From assembly GCF_021390245.1 (NCBI RefSeq), contig NZ_JAJUXH010000021.1:1-45627 (forward strand): a stretch of DNA of 45,627 bases, read 5' to 3'. Positions 25,936-34,817 of this stretch are shown here, piece by piece (positions within the stretch are counted from its first letter, which is position 1; each line of letters begins with the position of its first letter). Source of the stretch: Dyadobacter sp. CY323. Its GTDB lineage: Bacteria > Bacteroidota > Bacteroidia > Cytophagales > Spirosomataceae. Under the pieces are notes generated by a model, which did not search any database, was not told the origin of the DNA, and worked only from the letters and a program-made list of their open reading frames with translations. Made by a program: the position numbers and the translations under genes.

Positions 25936-27195
25936 CTACTTTGAAATTAATATGGTATGCATCGAATCGCTGGTATTATATGCAATCTGCAGATTATAAT
26001 TATCACAAATCTGCTTCACAATCGCCAGCCCAAGCCCGAGCGATTCGGTACCGGTCGATTCCTTTTTAAACCTTTCGAATAACCGTTCGGGATTACCTTT
26101 TAATACGCTACCTGAATTACTGATTTCGAGATAGTGCTCGCCCGCCTCAATGGTGATCGTTCCGTCAGTATGATTGTGTTTAATGGCATTGTTTAACAGA
26201 TTACTCAGCAAAATATCTGCGAGCGATGGCGACATGAGCCGACCAAAGCTGCCTTCTATTTTAAAGTCGACCCGGATGTTTTTATGATGGATGATGTCTT
26301 CAAAATCTTTTATTTTGTCTTTTATCAATTCTGACAGATCAATTTCCTCCTGATCCGTAAACTGCTGATTTTCAATCTTGGCCAAAAGCAAAAGCCCCTG
26401 ATTAAGGCGCGACATTCTTCTGGCCGCGTGATAAATCTCTTCAATCCAGTACGTATGATTTTCTCCAAGATCTTTCGACTGAATAAACTGTTCGACCCGT
26501 GCATTGATCAGCGCCAGAGGCGTCTGGATTTCATGTGAAGCATTTTCCGTGAATTCCCGCAGACTTTTATAATCATGCTGCATTTTTGAAGCCATTTTTT
26601 CCATGACATCTTCCAGTTCATTGAATTCGGTGATCTCACTCCGGGTCAGCGACAGCTTCTCATTTCTTGTCCAATCAAAGTTTTTGATTTTTGAAAGCGA
26701 ATCATAAAATGGCTGCCATAATTGTCCGGAAAGACGCCGCTGAAAGAAAAACATGCCGACCATCAATAGCGCAAGACAGGTGATCATCGTTGCCGAAATC
26801 GCCTCGATCAATTTATACGATTCGATCATCGATTTGCGGATCGAAACCCGGTAAGGTGTGCCGCCGATCAGCGTATAGAAACTGACCTGCCTGAATGGAT
26901 CGACACTTTCCTCATACCGGTTGCGGATCAGCGTATCTGTAAAAACCACCTCATTTTTAAACTTTCCAAAAACCGGATGTGCCTCGATCTTATTCTCGAC
27001 AAAATATGAGTTACTCGACCACATATCGTTTGCGCGGATGTATGTTTCAAAATCCTGCTTTTCGACCATGAGCCGGCTCTCAACCTCGTCGTAGATAATG
27101 AATTTAATGATCCAGTAAAAGGCGATCCCCACCACCAGGTAGGTCACCAGCGAGGCTGCGAGGTAGATCCGACTTGTTTTTTGGAGCAGTTTCAA
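25936..27195 (-). CDS. Sensor histidine kinase of the efflux locus
   Basis: The 419-residue kinase has two membrane helices (about 12-33 and 131-152) around a short periplasmic sensor of about 95 residues. The phospho-acceptor is His221 in FTENASHEIQTPLA, followed by the N box LLSNLLNNAIKHNHTDG and the G box ESLGLGLAIVKQ. The gene starts inside the end of the response regulator gene (ATGA overlap). The pair is divergent from a TolC gene and the RND-adaptor gene, so it most likely senses a compound in the periplasm and controls that pump. Signal unknown. Confidence 0.9.
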   Translation of the reverse strand: MKLLQKTSRIYLAASLVTYLVVGIAFYWIIKFIIYDEVESRLMVEKQDFETYIRANDMWSSNSYFVENKIEAHPVFGKFKNEVVFTDTLIRNRYEESVDPFRQVSFYTLIGGTPYRVSIRKSMIESYKLIEAISATMITCLALLMVGMFFFQRRLSGQLWQPFYDSLSKIKNFDWTRNEKLSLTRSEITEFNELEDVMEKMASKMQHDYKSLREFTENASHEIQTPLALINARVEQFIQSKDLGENHTYWIEEIYHAARRMSRLNQGLLLLAKIENQQFTDQEEIDLSELIKDKIKDFEDIIHHKNIRVDFKIEGSFGRLMSPSLADILLSNLLNNAIKHNHTDGTITIEAGEHYLEISNSGSVLKGNPERLFERFKKESTGTESLGLGLAIVKQICDNYNLQIAYNTSDSMHTILISK

Positions 27196-27869
27196 GGTGC
27201 TGTAAATTTGTAACCTATTCCGTAAATGGATTGAATGTAATCTTTTCCTCCTCTTTCAACGATTTTCCGTCTGAGATTTTTGATATGCGAATACACCATA
27301 TCGAGCGAATCGGAAGAATCCATATGATCGCCCCAAAGGTGCTCCGCGATCGATTCCTTGGTAAGTGCGACGTCTATATTAGAGAGAAAATAAAGCAATA
27401 AATCGTATTCCTTCCTCGAAATGAGAGCTTCCCTATCATGTATAAAAACCTTCCTGGCAGCCAGCTGAACGCGGATTTCTTTCCAGATCATATCATTATT
27501 ACCTCCAAAATGGCGCCGCCTGATCAGGGATTTGACTCGCGCATTTAACTCGGACAAGTGAAATGGCTTGGTCATGTAATCGTCCGATCCGATTTCCAGG
27601 CCACGGATCTTGTCTTCCAATGTATTTCTGGCTGAAATAATGATGATTCCCGTCGTCGCAGCGATCTTTTTCAATGTTTGGATAATGTCGAAACCTTCAC
27701 CATCAGGTAATGTGAGATCCACGATCGTGCAGTCGTAACGGTATAAACTGATCTTTTCGTCGGCCTGCCAAAATGTGTTCGCCACCTCGCATATGAATCC
27801 CTCCTTCGTCAAATAATCGGTAATGCTTTCGGCGAGACCTTTTTCATCTTCTACTACTAATATTTTCAT
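27192..27869 (-). CDS. OmpR-family response regulator of the efflux locus
   Basis: The 225-residue protein has a receiver domain with Asp51 as the phosphorylation site (TIVDLTLPDGEGF) and the conserved DDYMTKPFHLSEL. A winged-helix DNA-binding domain follows (VYSHIKNLRRKI, YGIGYKF). It is the first gene of the kinase pair. Its own promoter region contains one arm of the inverted repeat shared with the tolC side, suggesting autoregulation and activation of the pump genes. Confidence 0.92.
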   Translation of the reverse strand: MKILVVEDEKGLAESITDYLTKEGFICEVANTFWQADEKISLYRYDCTIVDLTLPDGEGFDIIQTLKKIAATTGIIIISARNTLEDKIRGLEIGSDDYMTKPFHLSELNARVKSLIRRRHFGGNNDMIWKEIRVQLAARKVFIHDREALISRKEYDLLLYFLSNIDVALTKESIAEHLWGDHMDSSDSLDMVYSHIKNLRRKIVERGGKDYIQSIYGIGYKFTAP

Positions 27870-27892
27870 TCTTCGCTATAAAAGGGATCGGA

Positions 27893-28001
27893 CAAAAATA
27901 GACCGCGAAATTGGAAACATTTGGGAAGTTAATAAATTCTGTCAGAACCGCTTCCAATGGCCTGTTTTCCCAAATGTTTCCAGAATTGGCCTCTAATTTC
28001 A
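27893..28001. promoter_or_regulatory. Symmetrical divergent control region of the two-component and efflux genes
   Basis: A perfect 15-bp inverted repeat, GGAAACATTTGGGAA (27913-27927) and TTCCCAAATGTTTCC (27967-27981), is centred between the divergent genes. On the left, TATTTTTG (27900-27893, minus strand) matches TAnnTTTG and starts 12 bp from its arm. On the right, TAATTTCA (27994-28001) starts exactly 12 bp from the other arm. Each arm contains GGAAA/GGGAA half-sites 10 bp apart, as expected for an OmpR-type dimer. Each arm would cover the -33 region, fitting an activator site. Confidence 0.65.
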
Positions 28002-28038
28002 CTGAAAATTTTATTTCCTCTTCCCCAAAAAACAATCC

Positions 28039-29427
28039 ATGTTTTGCCTAAGAAAAACATTCTCCTATCTCGCCATCGCCTTTCTGCTACCCGGTTTTGC
28101 GGCCAACGCACAAACCGTGAAACTGCAGCAGGTCCTGGAAGAAGGCACCCTGAACTTCCCGTTTCTGAAATCGAAACAAGCCGAGATCCGAAGCGCAGAA
28201 ATGCGTATCAAATCGGTCAAGACAGATTACCTGCCCACATTGGTTATTCAGGACCAATACACATTTTCAACCAATAATAGTGTCGCAGGAGCATTTTGGC
28301 CAAATGAAGGCAGCGCCATTTCTCCATCCGGCGGCATCCGGCCCGAAAACATTTACACGGGTGTTTTTGGCAGTTTCACGACGGCATTAGTAGACTGGCG
28401 GGTGTTTAATTTTGGTAAAGTCAAAGCCAATGTAAATGCAGCAAAAGCAGACCTGACCAGAACCCAGGCTGATTATGAAAACGAGCTTTTTCAACATCAG
28501 GTGCGCATTGCCGATGCTTATCTTGTGTTATTGATCAATCAAAAGCTGGTTGATGCGCAGCGGCAAAACCTTAAAAGAGCACTTGTTTTTAAGCAGGTTA
28601 CGGATGCGGCGGTGAGCTCGGGAATGCGTCCGGGCGTGGATAGTTCACTCGCCGCCGCGGAATACGCAAAAGCCAGACTGTCGCTTTTGGAAAGTCAGCG
28701 TTCCGAAAAAGCGCAGGCATTAAGACTTACCGAGCTGACCGGGCAAATCCGTGACAGCATCGAGGTGGATAGTATGGGTTTCTATTCCATTTTGCCCGCA
28801 GTGACCAATCAGGTTGATTCTTATCTTAAAAATCCTGCATTACGCTTTTCGCAGACGCAGATCGATGCTTCCAATGCGAGAAGTCTGGCTGTAAAAAGAT
28901 CGTATCTGCCGTCGGTTTCCATTCTCGGTGCCGGTTGGGCGCGTGGTTCGGGGGTTTCCAACAAAGACGATTCCTTCCGTACCGATTTCGTCAGTGGGGT
29001 TAATTATCAGGTTTACAACTACTTATTTGGCATTTCTACGCGGTGGAACCTGACGAACATTCTGAAAGTCCGGAATGATTACAAAACGGAGCAATTCCAG
29101 GTCGAGCGATTTAAGGAATTATATCAAACCCAAAAACTGCAGGTAGATCGCCAGTCGCGCGAGGCGGAGATGCAATTGCAGCTTTCACTGGAACAGGCCA
29201 GGCTCACCCCGGTACAGCTTAATGCGGCGCAACGTGCATTCAATCAGGCACAAGCAAGATATCAAAGCGGACTAACCGATCTTTTCACACTCGCGCAAAG
29301 TGTAAATGCACTTAACCGCGCCGAAGTGGACAAATTCGTGACCAATGGCAATGTGTGGCGCGCGCTGCTCATGAAAGCCGCCGCCGCCGGCGATTTGAGC
29401 ATATTTCTCAATCAGGTTGCGAATTAG
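28039..29427 (+). CDS. TolC-family outer membrane efflux protein
   Basis: The 462-residue protein has a signal peptide (about 1-24, ending ANAQ) and two long coiled-coil repeats typical of outer membrane factors, with the pattern KVKANVNAAKADLTRTQADY near 130-150 and QLSLEQARLTPVQLNAAQRA near 380. It would form the trimeric outer membrane tunnel for the RND pump encoded 54 bp downstream on the same strand. Confidence 0.9.
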   Translation: MFCLRKTFSYLAIAFLLPGFAANAQTVKLQQVLEEGTLNFPFLKSKQAEIRSAEMRIKSVKTDYLPTLVIQDQYTFSTNNSVAGAFWPNEGSAISPSGGIRPENIYTGVFGSFTTALVDWRVFNFGKVKANVNAAKADLTRTQADYENELFQHQVRIADAYLVLLINQKLVDAQRQNLKRALVFKQVTDAAVSSGMRPGVDSSLAAAEYAKARLSLLESQRSEKAQALRLTELTGQIRDSIEVDSMGFYSILPAVTNQVDSYLKNPALRFSQTQIDASNARSLAVKRSYLPSVSILGAGWARGSGVSNKDDSFRTDFVSGVNYQVYNYLFGISTRWNLTNILKVRNDYKTEQFQVERFKELYQTQKLQVDRQSREAEMQLQLSLEQARLTPVQLNAAQRAFNQAQARYQSGLTDLFTLAQSVNALNRAEVDKFVTNGNVWRALLMKAAAAGDLSIFLNQVAN

Positions 29428-29481
29428 AATTGTCACCCTGACAAAGTCCAACATCAAATCATTATCATAACGTAAGTTAGT

Positions 29482-32400
29482 ATGTACCAACTCATTCGAA
29501 CCGCTCTGAGGCAACCCATTTCCATTGTGGTGGTTGTCATAGGCATTCTCTTCTTTTCCGTTCTGTCGATCCGCAGCATTCCGGTCGACATTTTCCCAAA
29601 CCTCGATTTACCAACCATTTACGTCGTGCAACCTTATGGTGGTATGGCGCCCGACCAAATGGACGGTTTCATCGCCACCCGTTACCAGGACCACTTTCTC
29701 TACGTTTCGGGGATTCGTGACGTGGATGTAAAAACGATCCAGGGATTATCACTGATCAAACTTTCATTCTACCCGGGTACCGACATGGCGCAGGCCGCCG
29801 CCGAAGTTGCCAACAACGTTTCGCGGGCGAAAGCGTATATGCCCGAAGGTACGGTGCCTCCGCAGGTTGTTCGTTTCGATGCCAGCTCCGTACCCATCGG
29901 TCAAATGGTTTTCGAAAGTTCCTCCCGGTCATTAAACGAAATCCAGGATTTTGCTTCGTCGCGGGTTCGTCCGATGTTCAGCCGGATCGAAGGTGTTTCC
30001 AGCCCCCCGCCATTCGGAGGTAATCAACGTACCATTGTAATCCGCGTCGACCCCGAGCGGATCAGGAGTTACCACCTTACTCCCGAGGAAATTATTAAAT
30101 CCATTATTACCAATAACCAGCCTTCGCCTGCCGGTAACATCCGAATGGGTGACCGGACTCTGATGACGCCGGTGAACTCACTGATCAAAAAACCTGAAGA
30201 TTTTCTCAACATCCCGATTCGCATTGGTGCCGGCCCGACCGTATTTATCCGGGATGTGGGTACCGTGGAAGATGGCGCCGATGTGACCGTGAGTTACGCA
30301 TTGATCAATGGCCGGCGGGCGGTTTACATTCCTGTTGTTAAAAAATCGGATGCTTCCACATTGGACGTGGTGAACAACATTCGCGCCGCATTGCCGCAAC
30401 TGCGAAATGCGGTGCCGGAAGATGTGAAGATTTCCTATGAATTCGACCAATCCGTTTACGTAACAAACTCTCTGAAAAGCCTTATTACCGAAGGTATTCT
30501 GGGCGCATTATTGACGGGTCTGATGGTACTGCTTTTCCTTCGCGACTGGCGCAGTGTGATCATCGTGGTCGTGACGATCCCGATCTCCATCTTGTCCGCA
30601 GTGATTTTGATGAACCTGTTTGGCCAAACCATTAACATCATGACATTGAGCGGTTTGGCGCTCGCAATCGGAGTTTTGGTTGATCAGGCGACAGTTACCA
30701 TTGAAAATATTCACCAGCATCAGGAAATGGGCAAGCCGAAAGAAGAGGCGATCTGGGATGCCTGTAAGGAAATCGCATTTCCGGAGTTTTTGATCTTACT
30801 CGCGATTCTGGCGGTTTTTGCACCTTCATTTGTCATGAGCGGCATTCCGCGGTCTATGTTTTTACCATTATCGCTGGCGGTGGGTTTTGCGATGATCGCA
30901 TCCTTTTTATTATCCCAAACACTGGTTCCCGTTTTGGCAAACTGGCTTTTGAAAGACCATCCGCATCACGAAGCTCCTACCCTCGCGCTCGACAGCCGGG
31001 AAATTAATGATGTCATCGAAGAAGGTGTTCACCCGTCACTCCCGCCAACTGGCTTTGAAAAATTCAAGAGAAGGTATATCGGTTTTTTGGAGGGAATTAT
31101 GAACCGGGGATCGTTCGTCGTTCCGGTATATCTGGTCGGTACCATCGCATTGATCGTCGGCGGATTTTTTTTGATCGGGACGGATATTTTGCCAAAAGCA
31201 AATAGTCACCAGTTTCAAATGCGTTTGCGGGTACCCGACGGTACACGTGTGGAGCGTACAGAAACGGCTACATTAAAAGTACTGGATCTGATTAAGTCTG
31301 AAGTCGGCAAAGATCATGTCGAAATTTCGTCGGCCTATGTCGGCACGGTGCCTTCCAGCTATGGTACTTCCAACATTTTTGTATTCAACAGCGGCCCGCA
31401 CGAGGCGGTTTTGCAGGTTTCACTTCACGAAGATTTTCCAGTAAAAATGGATGCGTTGAAGGAAAAACTCAGAGAAAGGATTAAAAAAGAAATCCCCTCG
31501 CTCGCTATTTCATTCGAACCCATCGAGCTTGTTGATAAAATCATGAGCCAGGGAGCTTCCACTCCGATCGAAGTAAGTGTGGCCGCAAAAGATGTGGAAG
31601 AAGCAGGAAGATTTGCTAAAAAAATCCAGAAAGAAATGGAGCAGATCACATTCCTGCGTGATGTGCAAATCGCACAACCATTGGAATATCCCGTTCTGAA
31701 CGTGGAAATCAACCGCGAGCGCGCCGGACAATTGGGCATTACTTCAACCCAGGTGGCCAGATCGATGGTAGCTGCGACTTCTTCCAGCCGTTTTACGGAT
31801 AAAAATCTTTGGCTCGACGATGCAAAAGGCCTTGCCTACCAGGTGCAGGTTCAGATACCGGAATACCAGATGACCTCTGTGGAAGACATTGGCAATATTC
31901 CTTTGAAAACGGGAGTAAGTAACCCATTACTCGCTGATGTAGCCACATTTTCTGAAAAAACAGCCCCGGGTGAATACGACCGCGCCGGGCCAAACAGATT
32001 GGTAACCGTAACTGCCAATATTCACAAAAAAGACCTTGGTGCCGCGACGACGGCCGTGCAAAACGCGATTAAAAATGCCGGTGAACCTCCGCGTGGTGTT
32101 TTGGTAGAGTTGAAAGGACAATCCGATCTTTTATCCGAGACTTTGGGCAGCCTTCAAACCGGGTTACTGATCGCGATTGTCATTATGTTCCTATTGTTGT
32201 CGGCTACATATCAGTCATTTAAGCTTTCACTTGTGGTACTTTCCACGATTCCTGCGGTAGTAGTGGGATCAATCGGATTACTATTGTTAACCGGCGCTAC
32301 CCTCAACTTGCAATCGTATATGGGCTTGATTATGTCGGTCGGCGTATCGGTGGCAAATGCGATTTTAATGGTTACCAATGCGGAAAACATTCGTTTGAAG

Positions 32401-33840
32401 CTGAATGATGCAAAAGAGGCCGTATTCCTGGCAGCCGGCAGCCGGATCCGCCCTATTCTGATGACCAGTATCGCGATGATCGCAGGTATGATTCCGATGG
32501 CGTCGGGACTTGGCGAGGGCGGCGACCAGATCGCACCGCTGGGCCAGGCGGTAATCGGTGGCTTGATTGCCTCGACATTAGCTTCATTACTAATCCTTCC
32601 GGCAGTCTTCACAATGGTGCAGCGAAAAGCATCCATCCATTCCGTATCCCTGGACCCAGAAGATCCAGAAAGCAACTTTTTCCGTAAAAAACTTCAAACA
32701 TCCATTTCAATGAACTCCCTGAAATCCTACCTGATGATTCTCATCTTCGCTGCCGGCGCCATTTCCTGCAGTTCGGAAGCTGAGACGAGTGAAAAGCGTG
32801 AAGAAACGGCTGAGAAAGCACCCACTGTTGAGCTGGCTTATGTCAAAAGCATGAAACCTGCCAAGCAAATCGCGTTGCCGGGAGAATTGAAACCCTGGAA
32901 CAAAGTGAGCATTCATCCAAAAGTGAAGGGATTTGTAAAAACGGTGAATGTGGACCGTGGAACGATGGTTCGAAAAGGTCAGGTACTGGCGGTTCTGGAA
33001 GCGCCGGAAGTGATGTCTGAATTAAGCCAGGCAAAAGCGCAGGTGATTGCTTCAGAAGCTTCCCTGCATGAGATCACAACACGTTTTCAGGCTAGCTCGC
33101 TCACATACAGTCGGTTAATCAAAACTAATAAAACAGAAGGCGCGGTTTCACTCAACGAACTGGATCTGGCAAGAGCAAAAGCTACGACTGACAGTGCAGC
33201 CATGGCGGTTGCCAGAGGCAATGTGCAGGCTGCAAAATCACATATGGAAACGAAATCGGAACTGGCAAGGTACCTGACGGTGACCGCACCGTTCGACGGG
33301 ATTATTACAGAGCGAAACATCAGCCCGGGTGCATTGGTAGGACCGGGCGAAAGCGGCGCGAAACCACTATTTATTCTGGAAGACAATACCAAATTGCGTT
33401 TGACACTGGCTATTCCTGAAAACCTTTCGAGTGCAATTCCCAACAAAGGTGAAATTAGCTTTACCGTTTCAGCCAGTCCCGAGAAAGTGTACAAAGCGAT
33501 TTACGCAAGAAGTTCAAGAACACTTTCGGAAGAAAACCGCTCCATGATGACGGAATTTGATGTTGATAACCGTTCAAATGAACTAAAAGCGGGTATGTAC
33601 GCGCAGGTTTTATTGAATACGGAACGGACTTCCAACACATTATTTGTACCAACCACATCTGTCGTAAATTCCAGCGAGCGGGTTTTCGTGATCCGTGACG
33701 TGAATAAAAAAGCGGAATGGGTTTCTGTGAAAAGAGGAACTGTCGTAGATACGCTGGTGGAGGTTTTTGGCGATTTGCATGAGGGAGATGCGATTGTGAA
33801 GAAAGCATCGGAAGAATATCGGGATGGGGGGAGTTTGTGA
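29482..33840 (+). CDS. RND efflux pump fused to its periplasmic adaptor (HlyD/MFP) in one ORF
   Basis: The ORF encodes 1452 residues without interruption. Residues 1-1076 are a complete RND pump with two six-helix halves and large periplasmic loops. At the helix-4 proton site the motif is GVLVDQATVTIEN (Asp401-Gln402 instead of Asp-Asp), and at helix 10 GVSVANAILMV has Ala958 where AcrB has Lys. Residues 1077-1452 are a full adaptor that starts MNSLKSYLMILIFAAGAISC, an intact lipoprotein signal peptide with lipobox Cys1096, then biotinyl-lipoyl-like, hairpin and beta-barrel regions. The ATG at 32710 is in frame, so the two could be one polyprotein, a cleaved precursor, or separately initiated products. 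A sequencing error that removed a stop is also possible. The stop codon lies inside a heptameric repeat. Confidence 0.88.
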   Translation: MYQLIRTALRQPISIVVVVIGILFFSVLSIRSIPVDIFPNLDLPTIYVVQPYGGMAPDQMDGFIATRYQDHFLYVSGIRDVDVKTIQGLSLIKLSFYPGTDMAQAAAEVANNVSRAKAYMPEGTVPPQVVRFDASSVPIGQMVFESSSRSLNEIQDFASSRVRPMFSRIEGVSSPPPFGGNQRTIVIRVDPERIRSYHLTPEEIIKSIITNNQPSPAGNIRMGDRTLMTPVNSLIKKPEDFLNIPIRIGAGPTVFIRDVGTVEDGADVTVSYALINGRRAVYIPVVKKSDASTLDVVNNIRAALPQLRNAVPEDVKISYEFDQSVYVTNSLKSLITEGILGALLTGLMVLLFLRDWRSVIIVVVTIPISILSAVILMNLFGQTINIMTLSGLALAIGVLVDQATVTIENIHQHQEMGKPKEEAIWDACKEIAFPEFLILLAILAVFAPSFVMSGIPRSMFLPLSLAVGFAMIASFLLSQTLVPVLANWLLKDHPHHEAPTLALDSREINDVIEEGVHPSLPPTGFEKFKRRYIGFLEGIMNRGSFVVPVYLVGTIALIVGGFFLIGTDILPKANSHQFQMRLRVPDGTRVERTETATLKVLDLIKSEVGKDHVEISSAYVGTVPSSYGTSNIFVFNSGPHEAVLQVSLHEDFPVKMDALKEKLRERIKKEIPSLAISFEPIELVDKIMSQGASTPIEVSVAAKDVEEAGRFAKKIQKEMEQITFLRDVQIAQPLEYPVLNVEINRERAGQLGITSTQVARSMVAATSSSRFTDKNLWLDDAKGLAYQVQVQIPEYQMTSVEDIGNIPLKTGVSNPLLADVATFSEKTAPGEYDRAGPNRLVTVTANIHKKDLGAATTAVQNAIKNAGEPPRGVLVELKGQSDLLSETLGSLQTGLLIAIVIMFLLLSATYQSFKLSLVVLSTIPAVVVGSIGLLLLTGATLNLQSYMGLIMSVGVSVANAILMVTNAENIRLKLNDAKEAVFLAAGSRIRPILMTSIAMIAGMIPMASGLGEGGDQIAPLGQAVIGGLIASTLASLLILPAVFTMVQRKASIHSVSLDPEDPESNFFRKKLQTSISMNSLKSYLMILIFAAGAISCSSEAETSEKREETAEKAPTVELAYVKSMKPAKQIALPGELKPWNKVSIHPKVKGFVKTVNVDRGTMVRKGQVLAVLEAPEVMSELSQAKAQVIASEASLHEITTRFQASSLTYSRLIKTNKTEGAVSLNELDLARAKATTDSAAMAVARGNVQAAKSHMETKSELARYLTVTAPFDGIITERNISPGALVGPGESGAKPLFILEDNTKLRLTLAIPENLSSAIPNKGEISFTVSASPEKVYKAIYARSSRTLSEENRSMMTEFDVDNRSNELKAGMYAQVLLNTERTSNTLFVPTTSVVNSSERVFVIRDVNKKAEWVSVKRGTVVDTLVEVFGDLHEGDAIVKKASEEYRDGGSL

Positions 33841-33870
33841 GATGTGAGACGTGAGACGTGAGATGTGAGA
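33836..33870 (+). repeat. Heptameric tandem repeat YGTGAGA, overlapping the pump stop codon
   Basis: Five perfect copies of (T/C)GTGAGA run from the last codons of the pump gene; the TGA stop is part of the first unit. The same unit recurs in inverted orientation at 41828-41883, again next to a stop codon and in the sense of the gene. Confidence 0.85.
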
Positions 33871-33900
33871 TGATAATGGTGCGAAAGTTGCGCCGAAGTT

Positions 33901-34020
33901 GGCGCGAAGCTGTGCTTCGGGGAAGCTATTAAAAGGCCTCCGGCCGGAACAAGTCGCAAATCGCTGACTCAGACCGGCCGGAGGCCTTCACATAACCGGC
34001 ACGAAGCTGAGCTTCGCGCC
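33901..34020. repeat. Palindromic intergenic repeat, copy 2, between convergent genes
   Basis: Outer arms GGCGCGAAGCTGTGCTTCG and GGCACGAAGCTGAGCTTCG enclose inner arms AAGGCCTCCGGCCGG (33933-33947) and CCGGCCGGAGGCCTT (33974-33988), which are exact complements. It matches the copy at 25801-25935 in design and in its place between convergent stops. Confidence 0.8.
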
Positions 34021-34031
34021 GATCTGGCAAT

Positions 34032-34607
34032 TTATTTCCTACTATACGTATCCAGTGTGGCTTCCGGGAAAGTTTTCAGAATGTCTGACATGGTGTTTTT
34101 CACCATACTTTCGCGGTCATCCTTTTTGGTTGGAGCCTTCACTTTTCCCGAAGCCCAACCCTGCCAGATCATCCGGTCGCTATTTTTCTGATAGATATTC
34201 AGGATAAAGCGACTTTCCTGGTAATTGTAGGTGGAAATATTGTTTCCGCCCCCGTACCACCACATATAGGGCGAATACATATTATTGGAACGAACTTGCT
34301 GGCGGTCTTTCACATCCGTCATGAACCGTACAATTAGCTCCGGATTTTTAGTATCCATTTTGTAGCCTTTGGCTTCCATCACTTCCACTACTGCATCTCC
34401 CAATCTTCTCCGGTTCAATTCACTACCCAAAAGCGGGTCAGTTTGCATGTTATGTTCTGCCTCTACCTTGAAAGTTTTGAATTGTTTGAGGTTAACCGAA
34501 GAATCGTAATCGTAACTTACCTGGAGCGCCTGGCTGCATGCCATGATCAAGACTCCCGCCACAACCGCCACGCCGGCGGATTTTATCAACTTCACTATGC
34601 TTTTCAT
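34032..34607 (-). CDS. DUF4136 lipoprotein
   Basis: I start at 34607 (MKSIVKLIKSAGVAVV), which gives a lipoprotein signal ending LIMACS; the open frame upstream to 34700 adds no recognisable start. The 191-residue product fits the DUF4136 family of envelope lipoproteins, with the conserved YDYDSSVNLKQFKTFKV near the mature N-terminus and Trp-rich GWASGKVKAPTKKDD later. Function unknown. It is monocistronic and convergent with the pump gene across the palindromic repeat. Confidence 0.85.
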   Translation of the reverse strand: MKSIVKLIKSAGVAVVAGVLIMACSQALQVSYDYDSSVNLKQFKTFKVEAEHNMQTDPLLGSELNRRRLGDAVVEVMEAKGYKMDTKNPELIVRFMTDVKDRQQVRSNNMYSPYMWWYGGGNNISTYNYQESRFILNIYQKNSDRMIWQGWASGKVKAPTKKDDRESMVKNTMSDILKTFPEATLDTYSRK

Positions 34608-34740
34608 TTTTCTTTGAACGTTTAGTTTACTGGTTATTTGACACTTTCCGATAGCAAAAGGTTTAAATAGTCGGAAAACATCTATTAAACTTATAAACAA
34701 TCCGCATTGGTATATCGTTGTTAAAATTTCATTTTTTCAC

Positions 34741-34774
34741 AAAAAAAAAACGCGCACGGAATAACCGGACGCGT
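34741..34774 (-). terminator. Intrinsic terminator after the Tat-exported oxidoreductase gene
   Basis: Read leftward, ACGCGTCCGG pairs with CCGTGCGCGT (one mismatch, one wobble) around a 5-nt loop, followed by ten T. It lies 43 bp past the stop of the oxidoreductase gene. Confidence 0.7.
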
Positions 34775-34817
34775 GCACTGGGAAGTTATTGGGGACCACA
34801 AGATTTTAGATCATCTT

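Noticed and set aside
32640..32712. Frameshift or missed stop between separate pump and adaptor genes, annotated as two CDS
   Set aside because: The sequence as given has no stop in the frame, so the ORF is reported as one; the alternative is noted in the finding.
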